36,497 bases of DNA from Candidatus Desulfovibrio gallistercoris (GCA_019118745.1 DWYJ01000057.1:1-36497); one strand, 5' to 3'; positions 1 through 8,317 are shown, numbered from the stretch's first letter. Numbers and translations are program-made. Notes: generated from the sequence alone by a model not told the origin.

Positions 1-44
1 GGGAAGGAAGGGCGCTTTTTTGCAAAAAAGCGCCCTTCCTTCCC
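1..44. terminator. Perfect 44-bp palindrome, probable terminator of the gene upstream of the window
   Basis: The first 44 bases form an uninterrupted palindrome: a GGGAAGGAAGGGCGC arm, six T, GC at the centre, six A, and the exact complement. It lies upstream of pyrH, where tsf commonly ends in related genomes, so it is most likely a bidirectional intrinsic terminator. The run of T is inside the stem instead of after it. The left flank is outside the window, so the true terminator stem may begin before base 1. Confidence 0.6.
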
Positions 45-109
45 CCCGCACACAACCCCGCCGGACACAAAGGGCTTTCCCCCGGCAGGGGAGGGGGGGC
101 AAAAACGCT

Positions 110-137
110 TTGAGATGTACGCCGATTCTGCTAGAGT
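110..137 (+). promoter_or_regulatory. Candidate sigma-70 promoter for pyrH
   Basis: TTGAGA (110-115) and TAGAGT (132-137) are separated by 16 bases and lie about 50 bases before the pyrH ATG. The match to TTGACA/TATAAT is 5/6 and 4/6. The location after a terminator-like palindrome and before the first gene supports it, but this is a motif match only. Confidence 0.4.
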
Positions 138-185
138 GACACGACTTTGCCCGAAAACGCATCAACCCTAACAAAGGCGGTCCAC

Positions 186-902
186 ATGGCAAATTTGAAA
201 TACAGGCGCGTACTGCTCAAGCTGAGCGGGGAGGCGCTGGCCGGCGAGCACAAGACCGGCATCGATCCCGATACCGTGGCAGCCATCTGCGACGAGATCG
301 GCGGGCTGCTGGAAATGGGCGTGGAGCTGGCGCTGGTCATCGGCGGCGGCAACATCTTTCGCGGGCTTTCCGGCTCGGCCAAGGGCATGGAGCGCTCTTC
401 GGCGGACTACATGGGCATGCTGGCCACGGTGCTCAACGCGCTGGCGGTGCAGGACCGGCTGGAGAAGCAGGGCTTCCCCACGCGGGTGCTTTCCGCCATC
501 GACATGCAGGAGGTCTGCGAGCCGTTCATCCGCCGCCGGGCCCTGCGCCATCTGGAAAAGGGCAGGGTGGTCATCTGCGCCGCGGGTACGGGCAATCCCT
601 ATTTCACCACGGACACCACGGCGGCCCTGCGCGGCATGGAGCTGAAGTGCGACGCCATCATCAAGGCCACCAAGGTGGACGGCATCTACGACAAGGACCC
701 GACCAAGCACAGCGACGCCGTGAAGTTCGACAGCATCAGCTATGACGAGACCCTGTCCCGTCATCTGGGCGTCATGGACGCGGCGGCCTTTGCGCTGGTG
801 CGGGACAACAACGTCCCCATCATCGTTTGCCGCATGTTCGGCGGCGACATCCGCCGGGCGGTGCTGGGCGAGCCTGTGGGCACCATCGTCCACGACTGCT
901 GA
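186..902 (+). CDS. pyrH: UMP kinase
   Basis: Uridylate kinase of the amino-acid-kinase fold, phosphorylating UMP to UDP with ATP in the cytoplasm as the first committed step toward UTP and CTP. The 238-residue product has the bacterial UMPK pattern: KLSGEAL near residue 12, the glycine loop GGGNIFRG near 53, [11 protein letters not shown] near 135 and [13 protein letters not shown] near 160. Length matches the hexameric bacterial family. The frame is open from an upstream TTG at 147, but the ATG at 186 is chosen because it gives the canonical N-terminus and follows AAAGGCGG. It heads the pyrH-frr pair that commonly follows rpsB-tsf. A hairpin block separates it from frr. Confidence 0.97.
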   Translation: MANLKYRRVLLKLSGEALAGEHKTGIDPDTVAAICDEIGGLLEMGVELALVIGGGNIFRGLSGSAKGMERSSADYMGMLATVLNALAVQDRLEKQGFPTRVLSAIDMQEVCEPFIRRRALRHLEKGRVVICAAGTGNPYFTTDTTAALRGMELKCDAIIKATKVDGIYDKDPTKHSDAVKFDSISYDETLSRHLGVMDAAAFALVRDNNVPIIVCRMFGGDIRRAVLGEPVGTIVHDC

Positions 903-918
903 CATTTTTTCGCCGGGG

Positions 919-974
919 GGACGCCGGGAGGCGTCCGGCCCCGCGGCGGAACAGACCGCCGGACGCCCTTTTTT
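919..974 (+). promoter_or_regulatory. Terminator or attenuator between pyrH and frr
   Basis: Two mutually exclusive hairpins share the segment 930-936. GGACGCC (919-925) can pair with GGCGTCC (930-936) around a GGGA loop. Alternatively GGCGTCCGGC (930-939) can pair with GCCGGACGCC (958-967), followed by one C and six T (969-974). The second structure is a textbook intrinsic terminator and the first would prevent it. Whether it is used as a switch or simply reduces read-through into frr cannot be told from sequence. Confidence 0.6.
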
Positions 975-1040
975 CGCATTTGTCCGGCGCGGCCGGCGAA
1001 GCATTTCCCAACCTACTGAACAGTCTTTCAGGAGTTTTCA

Positions 1041-1601
1041 ATGGATATCGAAACGATCCTGCTGGATGCCGAAGACCGCATGGAAAAAGCCATGAGCGCG
1101 CTGGAACGCGAATTCGCCAAGCTGCGCACCGGCCGCGCCTCCACCTCGCTGGTGGACGGCATCAAGGCCGATTATTACGGCACGCCCACGCCCATTTCCC
1201 AGATGGCCTCCGTCGCCGTGCCGGACAGCCGTACCATCACCATCCAGCCCTGGGACAAAGGCGGCATCGCCGTGGTGGAAAAAGCCATCCTCAAGTCCGA
1301 TCTGGGGCTGACGCCGGTCAATGACGGCAAGATCATCCGCATCAGCATCCCGCCGCTCACCGAGGAGCGCCGCAAGGAGCTGGTGAAGGTCTCCCGCAAG
1401 TACGGTGAAGAAGCCAAGGTGGCGGTGCGCAACGTGCGCCGTGACGCCAACGACAGCCTGAAAAAGCTGGAGAAGGACAAGACCATCACCGAGGATGAAC
1501 AGAAGAAGGCCGAAGCCGACGTGCAGAAGCTGACGGACAAGTTCGTCGGCGAAGTGGACAAGAAGTGCGCGGCCAAGGAAAAAGAGATCATGGACATCTA
1601 G
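1041..1601 (+). CDS. frr: Ribosome recycling factor
   Basis: RRF splits post-termination 70S ribosomes together with EF-G. The 186-residue product has the family's usual length and features: an N-terminal [10 protein letters not shown] helix, the conserved LRTGRAS segment near residue 30, and the [11 protein letters not shown] helix. The C-terminal half is strongly charged and helical, as expected for the three-helix bundle. The ATG at 1041 follows CAGGAG with normal spacing. The stop codon TAG at 1599-1601 is also the first three bases of a family A repeat (TAGAGC). Its position after pyrH is conserved in many bacteria. Confidence 0.97.
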   Translation: MDIETILLDAEDRMEKAMSALEREFAKLRTGRASTSLVDGIKADYYGTPTPISQMASVAVPDSRTITIQPWDKGGIAVVEKAILKSDLGLTPVNDGKIIRISIPPLTEERRKELVKVSRKYGEEAKVAVRNVRRDANDSLKKLEKDKTITEDEQKKAEADVQKLTDKFVGEVDKKCAAKEKEIMDI

Positions 1602-1740
1602 AGCGTTTGCCGTTGAAAGCGGTAAAACGCGAGGCGGCGCAACGCCGCCCGGCCGAAAGTGAGCGGGAAAAGCGCTTTTTTCCGCGAAACGACAGGCCGC
1701 AGGGTTTGGGACGCAAAGCGTTTCAAACTGAGCAGGTTCT
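1599..1740 (+). repeat. Dispersed repeat family A, copy 1 (frr-uppS gap)
   Basis: Starts with TAGAGCGTTTGCC, which overlaps the frr stop, and runs through GCGAGGCGGCGCAACGCCGCC, AAAGTGAGCGG and a CAGGCCGCAGGGTTTGG-like block to TTTCAAACTGAGCAGG. The same order of blocks recurs at 8249-8398, 25183-25334 and, inverted, 33868-34005. The internal GGCGGCGCAACGCCGCC is a hairpin. The right end here is diverged from the TTAGAGC-type terminus. Confidence 0.8.
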
Positions 1741-1749
1741 CGTATCAGG

Positions 1750-1769
1750 GCGCAGCCCGCAGGCTGCGC
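1750..1769. other. Perfect 8-bp hairpin upstream of uppS
   Basis: GCGCAGCC (1750-1757) and GGCTGCGC (1762-1769) flank a CGCA loop. It lies just past the family A copy and about 100 bases before uppS. No T-run follows, so it is not a clear terminator. It could be an mRNA leader structure. Confidence 0.45.
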
Positions 1770-1873
1770 GGGCGTGACGATCTGCCGGGCAGGGCGGGCG
1801 CTTCCTTCGGGGAGCGGCACGCCCGGCCCGCCGCAGCATATGCCGCGCCGCCACCAACAGACGTTCACGCGCT

Positions 1874-2596
1874 ATGGAACAGCAATTTTCCCATCTTCCC
1901 CGACATCTTGCCATCATCATGGACGGTAACGGCCGCTGGGCGCAGGCTCGCGGCCTTGCTCGTGTTGAGGGGCACAAGGCCGGCGCCGAGGCCGTGCGTA
2001 CGGTCGTGACCGAATGCCGCAGGCTGGGCATCCCGCATCTGACGCTCTATGCCTTTTCCAGCGAGAACTGGAACCGCCCCAAGGCCGAAGTGGCGGCGCT
2101 GTTCGGCCTGCTGCTGGAATTCCTGGGCAAGGAAGTGCCGCGCATGGAAAGCGAGGATATCCGTCTCATGGTGCTTGGCGATGTGGACGGCCTGCCCCTG
2201 CCGCAGCGTACCGCCCTGCGTCACGGCATGAGCCGCACCGCCCATTGCCGCAGCATGACGCTCAACCTCGCGCTCAACTACGGCGGCCGGGCGGAGATCG
2301 TGCGCGCCGCGCAGCGCATGGCCGAGGCGGGCCTTGCTCCCGGCGACTATACCGAGGAGCGTTTTGCGGAGTACCTCTACACGGCCGGTCAGCCGGACCC
2401 TGACCTGCTCGTGCGCACCAGCGGCGAACAGCGCCTGAGCAATTATCTGCTCTACCAGTGCGCCTACAGCGAATTTTACTTTACTCCCGTGGCGTGGCCC
2501 GATTTCGGCGTCGAGGCGCTGCACGAGGCGCTGCGGGCCTTCACCGGACGGTCCCGCCGTTTCGGCAAAACGCAGGAGCAGATCGATGCCTGTTGA
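1874..2596 (+). CDS. uppS: Isoprenyl transferase (undecaprenyl diphosphate synthase)
   Basis: cis-Prenyltransferase that condenses isopentenyl diphosphate onto farnesyl diphosphate to make the C55 lipid carrier for peptidoglycan and surface polysaccharides. The 240-residue protein has the signature IIMDGNGRWA (catalytic Asp near residue 17), GHKAG, the YAFSSENWNRP block, and the C-terminal RTSGEQRLSN...YSEFYF block that binds pyrophosphate. The ATG at 1874 gives the canonical start. The end overlaps cdsA by 11 bases, implying coupled translation. It works in the same envelope-lipid pathway as dxr downstream. Confidence 0.96.
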   Translation: MEQQFSHLPRHLAIIMDGNGRWAQARGLARVEGHKAGAEAVRTVVTECRRLGIPHLTLYAFSSENWNRPKAEVAALFGLLLEFLGKEVPRMESEDIRLMVLGDVDGLPLPQRTALRHGMSRTAHCRSMTLNLALNYGGRAEIVRAAQRMAEAGLAPGDYTEERFAEYLYTAGQPDPDLLVRTSGEQRLSNYLLYQCAYSEFYFTPVAWPDFGVEALHEALRAFTGRSRRFGKTQEQIDAC

Positions 2597-3392
2597 CCAT
2601 GCCACCGACATTCGCCGCACCCTGACCGGCGTCATTCTGGGTGCGCTCATCATCGCGGTGCTGGCCGTTCGCGGCTGGCCCTTGCTGTCCGTCATCCTCA
2701 TCGTGTGCGCCCTGGGCCTCTGGGAGTTCTTCACCCTGTTCTGGGGGCCGCGCGGCCGCATCCCCAGTCGCCTCTGCGCCATAGCCCTGGGCTGGGGCAT
2801 GCTCATCCTGAGCTGGATGCACCGGCCGCAGGACGCGCTGGTCTGTCTGGGGGCGGGCTTCGTGCTGGCCTCCATGAGCTTCCTCTTCCGCTGGGACGTC
2901 ATCGAGGAAGACGCCTTTTCCTCCAGCGGCATCTTCATGGCCGGGCTCGCCTACGTGCCGCTGCTCCTGCTGCCCGCCACCTACCTGTCTTCCGTCAAGC
3001 TGCTCTTCGTGCTGGCGGCCGTCGCCATCTCCGATACCGCGGCCTACTTTGTGGGGACCCGCTTCGGCCATCACAAGCTCTGGCCCCGCGTCAGCCCCAA
3101 CAAGAGCTCCGAAGGGGCGGTGGGCAGCCTTGTGGCCTGCATCCTGTTCTGCGTCATCTACGGGGCCTGCCTTGGTTCGGCCAGCCTGTTCGCCTTCGCC
3201 CTGCTGGGCATCGCCATCAACGCCTTCGCCCAGGTGGGGGATCTCTTCGAATCCGCCCTCAAGCGCTCGGTCAACGTCAAGGACTCCGGCCACCTGCTGC
3301 CCGGCCACGGCGGCGTGCTGGACAGGGCGGACAGCGTGCTTTTTGCCATGCCCATGTTTGCCGTGGTGGATCAGTGGTTCTTCTTTTTCTGA
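2586..3392 (+). CDS. cdsA: Phosphatidate cytidylyltransferase
   Basis: Integral membrane CDP-diacylglycerol synthase, making the precursor of all bacterial phospholipids from phosphatidate and CTP. The 268-residue protein is hydrophobic, with roughly eight membrane segments. Its C-terminal part carries the family signature SALKRSVNVKDSGHLLPGHG followed by GVLDRADS. ISDTAAYFVG and SPNKSSEG earlier are also typical. The ATG at 2586 lies inside the end of uppS, consistent with an operon. About 200 bases separate it from dxr, with no gene I would call. Confidence 0.95.
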   Translation: MPVDHATDIRRTLTGVILGALIIAVLAVRGWPLLSVILIVCALGLWEFFTLFWGPRGRIPSRLCAIALGWGMLILSWMHRPQDALVCLGAGFVLASMSFLFRWDVIEEDAFSSSGIFMAGLAYVPLLLLPATYLSSVKLLFVLAAVAISDTAAYFVGTRFGHHKLWPRVSPNKSSEGAVGSLVACILFCVIYGACLGSASLFAFALLGIAINAFAQVGDLFESALKRSVNVKDSGHLLPGHGGVLDRADSVLFAMPMFAVVDQWFFFF

Positions 3393-3600
3393 GGCCGGCA
3401 GCGCCGTGCCGCGAGACGCGCATGACATGAACGACACGGACAGGCCCGGGCTGCCGCACAGCCGCCCGGACAGCCTGTCCGTCCCGTTTTTGGCCGTCTT
3501 CATGAGCAGCCTGCCGCTCGTTTTCCCTACGGGAGCCCCCTCTTCATCAGGCTCCGCAATACCGCAAGAACAGCCGCCCAGCGCGGCAAGGTGAAACGTT

Positions 3601-4914
3601 ATGTCCAACTGCTGGCCGGGATGCGATGGCCCGGCGATCCGTTACATTTCGGCTGCTCCCTCGCCAGAATGGCAGCACAGGGAGCGGCATGATCTCGTCA
3701 TCCTCGGCTCTACCGGCTCCATAGGCCGCAACGCGCTGGGCGTGGTGGACTGCCACCCGCAGCGCTTCCGCATCCTGGCGCTCTCCTGCGCCCGCAATGT
3801 GGACATGCTGGCCCGTCAGGCCCGCCGCTACCGTCCCCGGCTGCTGGCCGTGCTGGACGAGGAGTCGGCCTATGATCTGCGTTCGCTCCTGCCTGCGGAC
3901 TACCAGCCGGAGATCCTCGTGGGGCCGCAGGGCTACGCCACGGCGGCCTCCCTGCCGGAAGCGGACACCGTCCTTTCGGCGCAGGTGGGCGCGGCGGGTC
4001 TGGAAGGCACGCTGGCGGCCGCACTGGCAGGCAAGGTCATCTGCCTTGCCAACAAGGAGTCGCTGGTGCTGGCGGGCGAGCTGCTGCGCCAGATCTGCGC
4101 CCGTACCGGCGCGTCCATCCTGCCGGTGGATTCGGAACATAATGCCATCTTCCAGTGCCTTGCGGCGCGGGATCAGGAGGTGGCGCGCCTTGTGCTGACG
4201 GCCTCCGGCGGGCCCTTCCGGGATCGCAGCCTCGAAGAATTGCGGCATGTCACGCGCGAGCAGGCCCTCAACCACCCCAATTGGGTCATGGGCGCCAAGA
4301 TCAGCATCGACTCGGCGAGCATGATGAACAAGGCGCTGGAAGTGGTGGAGGCCTTCCATTTGTACGGCGTGCCCGTGGACCGCATAGACGTGCTGGTGCA
4401 TCCGCAGTCGCTGGTCCATTCGCTGGTGCAGCTGCGGGACGGCAGCTTGCTGGCCCAGATCGGCACGGCGGACATGCGGCTGCCGCTGGCGCACTGTCTG
4501 CTCTGGCCGCATACGCTGGACTGCGGCGTGCCGCCGCTGGATCTGGCGGCCTCGCCGGCGCTGGAGTTCCGGCATCCCGATGCGGAGCGCTTCCCGGCGC
4601 TGACCTTTGCCCGGCGGGCCCTCAGCGAGCGCGGCGGCCTGTGCGTGGTCATGAACGCCGCCAATGAGGCCGCCGTGGAGCTCTTCCTTGCCGGACGCTG
4701 CGCCTTTACCGACATCACCCGCTTCATCGACGAAGCCATGCGCCGTCATTCCGCCACTGCGCCCGGGCATGCGCCGCTCTGCGGAAAATTGCATGCTCCG
4801 GCCGGGGATGACCTTGCCCTTCGCGCTGAAGTGGCTACCTATGTACGACGGATAGAACACCTTGATACCCAAAGCCGCGCGCTGGTGCATGAGCTGGCGC
4901 GTGATGGAGCCTGA
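3601..4914 (+). CDS. dxr: 1-deoxy-D-xylulose 5-phosphate reductoisomerase
   Basis: Second enzyme of the MEP isoprenoid pathway, converting DXP to 2-C-methyl-erythritol 4-phosphate with NADPH and a divalent metal. Visible motifs are the NADPH loop ILGSTGSIG (residues ~34-42), NKESLV, the metal ligands in PVDSEHNAIFQC, ASGGPFR, the IDSASMMNKALEV block, VHPQSLVHS and NAANEAAVE. At 437 residues it is longer than usual because about 30 residues precede the Rossmann loop. The ATG at 3601 follows AAGGTG, and I see no later ATG in frame before the loop, so the extension may be real. The stop lies one base before the rseP start. Confidence 0.95.
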   Translation: MSNCWPGCDGPAIRYISAAPSPEWQHRERHDLVILGSTGSIGRNALGVVDCHPQRFRILALSCARNVDMLARQARRYRPRLLAVLDEESAYDLRSLLPADYQPEILVGPQGYATAASLPEADTVLSAQVGAAGLEGTLAAALAGKVICLANKESLVLAGELLRQICARTGASILPVDSEHNAIFQCLAARDQEVARLVLTASGGPFRDRSLEELRHVTREQALNHPNWVMGAKISIDSASMMNKALEVVEAFHLYGVPVDRIDVLVHPQSLVHSLVQLRDGSLLAQIGTADMRLPLAHCLLWPHTLDCGVPPLDLAASPALEFRHPDAERFPALTFARRALSERGGLCVVMNAANEAAVELFLAGRCAFTDITRFIDEAMRRHSATAPGHAPLCGKLHAPAGDDLALRAEVATYVRRIEHLDTQSRALVHELARDGA

Positions 4915-4915
4915 T

Positions 4916-6031
4916 ATGCTGACCACCATCATTGCCGCCGTCATCGTTCTGGGCGGCCTTATCTTCTTCCATGAGCTCGGCCATTTTCTGGTGGCCCGCG
5001 CCCTGGGTATGGGCGTGACCACCTTTTCGCTGGGCTTCGGCCCCAAACTGCTCAAAACCAAACGCGGCAAGACGGAATACGCCCTGTCGCTGGTCCCCCT
5101 CGGCGGCTATGTGGCGCTGGTGGGCGAAAACGACGCCAGCGAACTGCCTGAAGGTTTCACGCAGGAGGAAAGCTTTTCGCACCGGCCCGCCTGGCAGCGC
5201 CTGCTGGTGGTACTGGCCGGGCCGCTGGCCAATGTGCTGCTGGCCTGGCTGCTCTGCTGGACGCTCTGCCTCGGCTGGGGACGGGCCGTCATGCTGCCGC
5301 AGGTGGGCAACGTCTCCACGGACAGCCCCGCCGCCGCGGCCGGGCTGCAACGTGGCGACCTCATCCTGCGCGTCAATGATGCGGAAACGCCTGACTGGCA
5401 GAGCATGGCCGACGCCATCGGCGCGAGCAACGGCCAGCCCGTGACCCTGCATGTGCTGCGGCCCCTGCCCACGGCTTCGGGCGAACTCCAGGCCGGGCTG
5501 CCCGAGACCGGCGAGGAGCTGCGCCTCACCCTGACGCCCAAGCGTGCCATGCGCACCACCATCTTCGGCGAACAGGAAAACGCCTGGCTCATCGGCATCA
5601 GCGTCAGCGGCAACATGCGCTATGAAGATCTGAACTTCGCGCAGGCGGCGCTGGCCGGCGCGCAGCGGACCTGGGGCATGATCGAGCTGACGGCGGAGAG
5701 CTTCCTCAAGCTGGTGCAGCAGGTGGTGCCCTGGAATCAGGTGGGCGGCCCCATCATGATCGCCCAGCTCGTGGGCGAGCAGGCGGAGCAGGGCCTGGCC
5801 GGAGTGCTGGGGCTGGCGGCCCTCATCAGCATCAACCTGGCCATCCTGAACCTGCTGCCCATCCCCATCCTGGACGGCGGCACGGCGCTCTTCTGCCTCA
5901 TCGAAATGATCTTCCGGCGGCCTGTGAACGAGAAGGTGCAGGAATGGGGCATGCGCGTGGGGCTTGCCCTGCTGGTCTGCCTGATGCTGCTGGCCACTTA
6001 CAACGACATCGCCCGCATCATCACGGGGTAA
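4916..6031 (+). CDS. rseP: RIP metalloprotease RseP (site-2 protease)
   Basis: Intramembrane zinc protease that cuts transmembrane anti-sigma factors and remnant signal peptides. The 371-residue form starts MLTTIIAAVIVLGG, with the zinc motif HELGH at residues 19-23 inside the first membrane helix. Next come PLGGYVALVGE, a PDZ domain (about 120-205, with SPAAAAGLQRGDLILRVND) and the second catalytic motif LLPIPILDGG near residue 315. The open frame extends upstream to 4862, but the ATG at 4916 gives the classical N-terminus and sits next to the dxr TGA (TGATATG). The dxr-rseP order is widely conserved. Confidence 0.95.
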   Translation: MLTTIIAAVIVLGGLIFFHELGHFLVARALGMGVTTFSLGFGPKLLKTKRGKTEYALSLVPLGGYVALVGENDASELPEGFTQEESFSHRPAWQRLLVVLAGPLANVLLAWLLCWTLCLGWGRAVMLPQVGNVSTDSPAAAAGLQRGDLILRVNDAETPDWQSMADAIGASNGQPVTLHVLRPLPTASGELQAGLPETGEELRLTLTPKRAMRTTIFGEQENAWLIGISVSGNMRYEDLNFAQAALAGAQRTWGMIELTAESFLKLVQQVVPWNQVGGPIMIAQLVGEQAEQGLAGVLGLAALISINLAILNLLPIPILDGGTALFCLIEMIFRRPVNEKVQEWGMRVGLALLVCLMLLATYNDIARIITG

Positions 6032-6035
6032 GCGC

Positions 6036-6866
6036 ATGCACGGCACCGGACGGGAACTCATCCTCAACGCCGCCGAAGGGGCGCTGCAGATCATCCTGAC
6101 CGAAGACGGCCGCCCGCTGGCCGCGCAGGAATGGCACAGGCCGGAACGGGCGACGGAACTGCTGACGCCCGCGCTGCGGGAGATGTTCCAGCGCCTGGAC
6201 CTCACGGCGGGCGATCTGCGCCGCATCGCCTGCGTACGTGGGCCGGGCTCCTTTACCGGCATCCGGCTGGTGCTGGCCACGGCGGCCGCCCTGCGCCGGG
6301 CCGGGAACGCCCGTCTGGCCGGGCTGGACTACATGCAGGCCCTGGCCACCTCGGCGGTCATGGCGCGGGGCATGCTCTGGGGCGGGCAGGTGCACGTTCT
6401 CACCCATGCCCGGCGCAATCTCGTGCATTATCAGCCGTTCATGGCGTACGGGCCGGTCATCCCGGCCTACGCCACGGCGGAGGTGCGCCTCCTGCCGCCG
6501 GCCGAGGCGCTGGAAGCCGTCAACGCCGCCGTGGCGGACAGGGCAGGGCACGAACCGGCCAACAGCCGCGCCGGGCTGCCGCTGGTCTGCGGCAGCGCGC
6601 TGGCGCGCAACGCCCTGTTCGCCACGCTGGATGAGCGGCACGATCTGGACGCGCTGCCGCGCCTGATCCAGCCCACGCAGGAGGCCCTTTGCCTGCTGGC
6701 CCGGCACGGCGATTATTTTGCCGCGGATGTGGAGCCGCTCTATGTGCGGCCCTGCGACGCGGTGGAGAACCTGCCCGAGCTTTCCCGACGGCAGGGACTG
6801 GACGGCGCGGCCACCCTGGCCGAACTGGAGCGCCTGCTCCATCTGCCGCCGCAAAGCGAGTGCTGA
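6036..6866 (+). CDS. tsaB: tRNA threonylcarbamoyladenosine biosynthesis protein TsaB
   Basis: TsaB is the dimerisation partner of TsaD in making t6A37 on ANN-decoding tRNAs. The 276-residue protein contains the family's diagnostic VRGPGSFTGIRL segment (about 68-79) followed by an Ala-rich helix. It belongs to the inactive ASKHA-fold paralogues, without the TsaD metal site. Start ATG 6036 is five bases after the rseP stop, so it is probably the last gene of the operon. The C-terminal half is more divergent than in enterobacterial proteins. The gene ends where GC content falls sharply. Confidence 0.88.
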   Translation: MHGTGRELILNAAEGALQIILTEDGRPLAAQEWHRPERATELLTPALREMFQRLDLTAGDLRRIACVRGPGSFTGIRLVLATAAALRRAGNARLAGLDYMQALATSAVMARGMLWGGQVHVLTHARRNLVHYQPFMAYGPVIPAYATAEVRLLPPAEALEAVNAAVADRAGHEPANSRAGLPLVCGSALARNALFATLDERHDLDALPRLIQPTQEALCLLARHGDYFAADVEPLYVRPCDAVENLPELSRRQGLDGAATLAELERLLHLPPQSEC

Positions 6867-7200
6867 GCTGTGCTCGCTTCTAGTATGAAGTGAGCGACCT
6901 GCACGATGAGACGCGAATACCCAAGAGCAAATTGCAACAATGGGAAAATATCTGCCGAACTTGAGAGTAAAAGGTGACGACTGGCGCGGTGTGGGAAAAA
7001 AAATAGCAAACGCAGTACCGTACTACTCTACGATGGGATTAACGTAGTGAGTTCTGCAAAAATAATAACGGGCACGATTTTATCATAATTTTGTCAACGT
7101 CAAAAAGTAAGACTGGATGGCACTACTCTTTGGTACCCCTGCTATGTGCTTTTCTTATATAACTCCTGTCCACCCTAAATAAGCTTTAGAATTTTGCATT
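6867..7200. other. Gene-free transition into the AT-rich patch
   Basis: About 330 bases in which base composition changes from GC-rich to AT-rich. No convincing coding frame, tRNA or terminator is visible. A minus-strand open frame here has no recognisable features. TGGCACTACTCTTTGG near 7117 resembles a -24/-12 promoter but lacks the essential GC at -12. The composition break suggests a recombination junction close to the end of tsaB. Confidence 0.5.
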
Positions 7201-7788
7201 ATGCGTGAATATAACAACTCGAATATTGAAGAATTCATTAAAACTATAAGATGCAAATCTATTACAAACATATTTCCTGTAAAGGTATTTAAAGTTGCTT
7301 ATATTGAGAATCATTATGGAAATTGTTGCTACTATGTGCCTGATTATGAATCAGAAAGATATAATTTTACATTAGATGATGCTAAAAATGTCTGTTTGGA
7401 AAACAGAAAATGCGGATGACAACTTATAATATCTGAAGTTATAGCGCTATATGTAGAATCTATAAAATGTCGAGTTCTACTATTTGCAGATATAGGTGGA
7501 ACAAAAAATTTTTATCTTTTATGTTGCATGCTTAGAGAAAAACCAATGGTGGATACTTTTATACTGTGCATGTTTATGTTATCATTGTTTAAAAAACGCA
7601 GCCCATTATGCATAAATTTGTTTGATATGTACCAAAAAGAAGTCAACAACTCTAAAATTAAGTACTGCAACTCGTTAAAATCATATTCATCTGAATTTTG
7701 CAACGGTTTTTTGTCTTGGAAGGAAACAGAATACCATTGCGATAATGTAAATTTTATTATTTCAGAATATATAAAAAAACTAAAGTAG
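7201..7788 (+). pseudogene. Unrecognised AT-rich gene interrupted by one in-frame TGA
   Basis: Two short open frames (7201-7419, 72 codons, and the one holding ATG 7528, ending 7788) are in the same frame. Apart from TGA at 7417-7419, the frame is open for 195 codons. The conceptual protein is rich in Cys, Lys, Asn and Tyr, with pieces such as LLFADIGGTKNFYLLCC after the stop. I do not recognise a family. The likeliest reading is a nonsense-mutated foreign gene. A selenocysteine codon is formally possible but unlikely: only a weak AACTT/AAGTT hairpin follows the TGA. No good ribosome binding site precedes ATG 7201. Base composition is very unlike the neighbours. Confidence 0.5.
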
Positions 7789-7813
7789 AATTAAACAACT
7801 TAGAGGAACGCTC

Positions 7814-8317
7814 ATGACATTCGGGGAAGCGGTACTAACTTGTCTCAAAAAAGGGTTTTCCTTTAATGGGCGTGCTTCGCGCAGTGAATTTTGGTTTTTC
7901 CAACTTTTTATTACAATGATATATTTAATGAGCATTCTTATTGAGGATGCCTATCCCCAATGGGGAGCGATATCGTTTTTAATAATAAGTATCGTATTTG
8001 CATTCCCACAAATAGCTGTTGCTATTAGAAGATTTCATGATGTGAATAAGAGCGGCTGGAATGTCTTTTGGTCTTTATTGATTTTTTGGGGTGGTATATT
8101 TTTAATTTCTGAAAGCCTAATTTCCCAAAATAGTACAAATGAAGGCATTATGGCCTTTTTAGCAATTGAATTATTTAATATATCATTTATGATCTTTAAT
8201 TTTATCAAGAAAGGCACAAAAGGAGCCAATAAGTATGGCGATAGTCCTTTAGAGAGTTTTGCCTTTGAAAATGGTGAAGCGCGAGGCGGCAGCACAGCGC
8301 CGCCCGACCGAAAGTGA
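7814..8317 (+). CDS. DUF805 inner-membrane protein with repeat-derived C-terminus
   Basis: A 167-residue membrane protein of the DUF805 (YhaH-like) family, of unknown function. Typical features are the FNGRASRSEFWFF opening, several membrane helices, the AVAIRRFHDVNKSGW motif, and GTKGANKYGDSPL near the end. DUF805 proteins normally finish soon after the KYGxxP segment. Here the frame runs on for about 20 codons (ESFAFENGEARGGSTAPPDR) that are encoded by the family A repeat beginning at 8249, and the TGA lies inside it. GAGGAA precedes ATG 7814. The AT-rich body of the gene contrasts with the GC-rich repeat tail, so the repeat probably replaced the original stop. Confidence 0.85.
   Translation: MTFGEAVLTCLKKGFSFNGRASRSEFWFFQLFITMIYLMSILIEDAYPQWGAISFLIISIVFAFPQIAVAIRRFHDVNKSGWNVFWSLLIFWGGIFLISESLISQNSTNEGIMAFLAIELFNISFMIFNFIKKGTKGANKYGDSPLESFAFENGEARGGSTAPPDRK

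Noticed and set aside
3427..3594. 55-codon ORF between cdsA and dxr
   Set aside because: No good ribosome site, Pro/Ser-rich composition, no recognisable feature.
7117..7132. Sigma-54-like TGGCACTACTCTTTGG
   Set aside because: The essential GC of the -12 element is replaced by TG.
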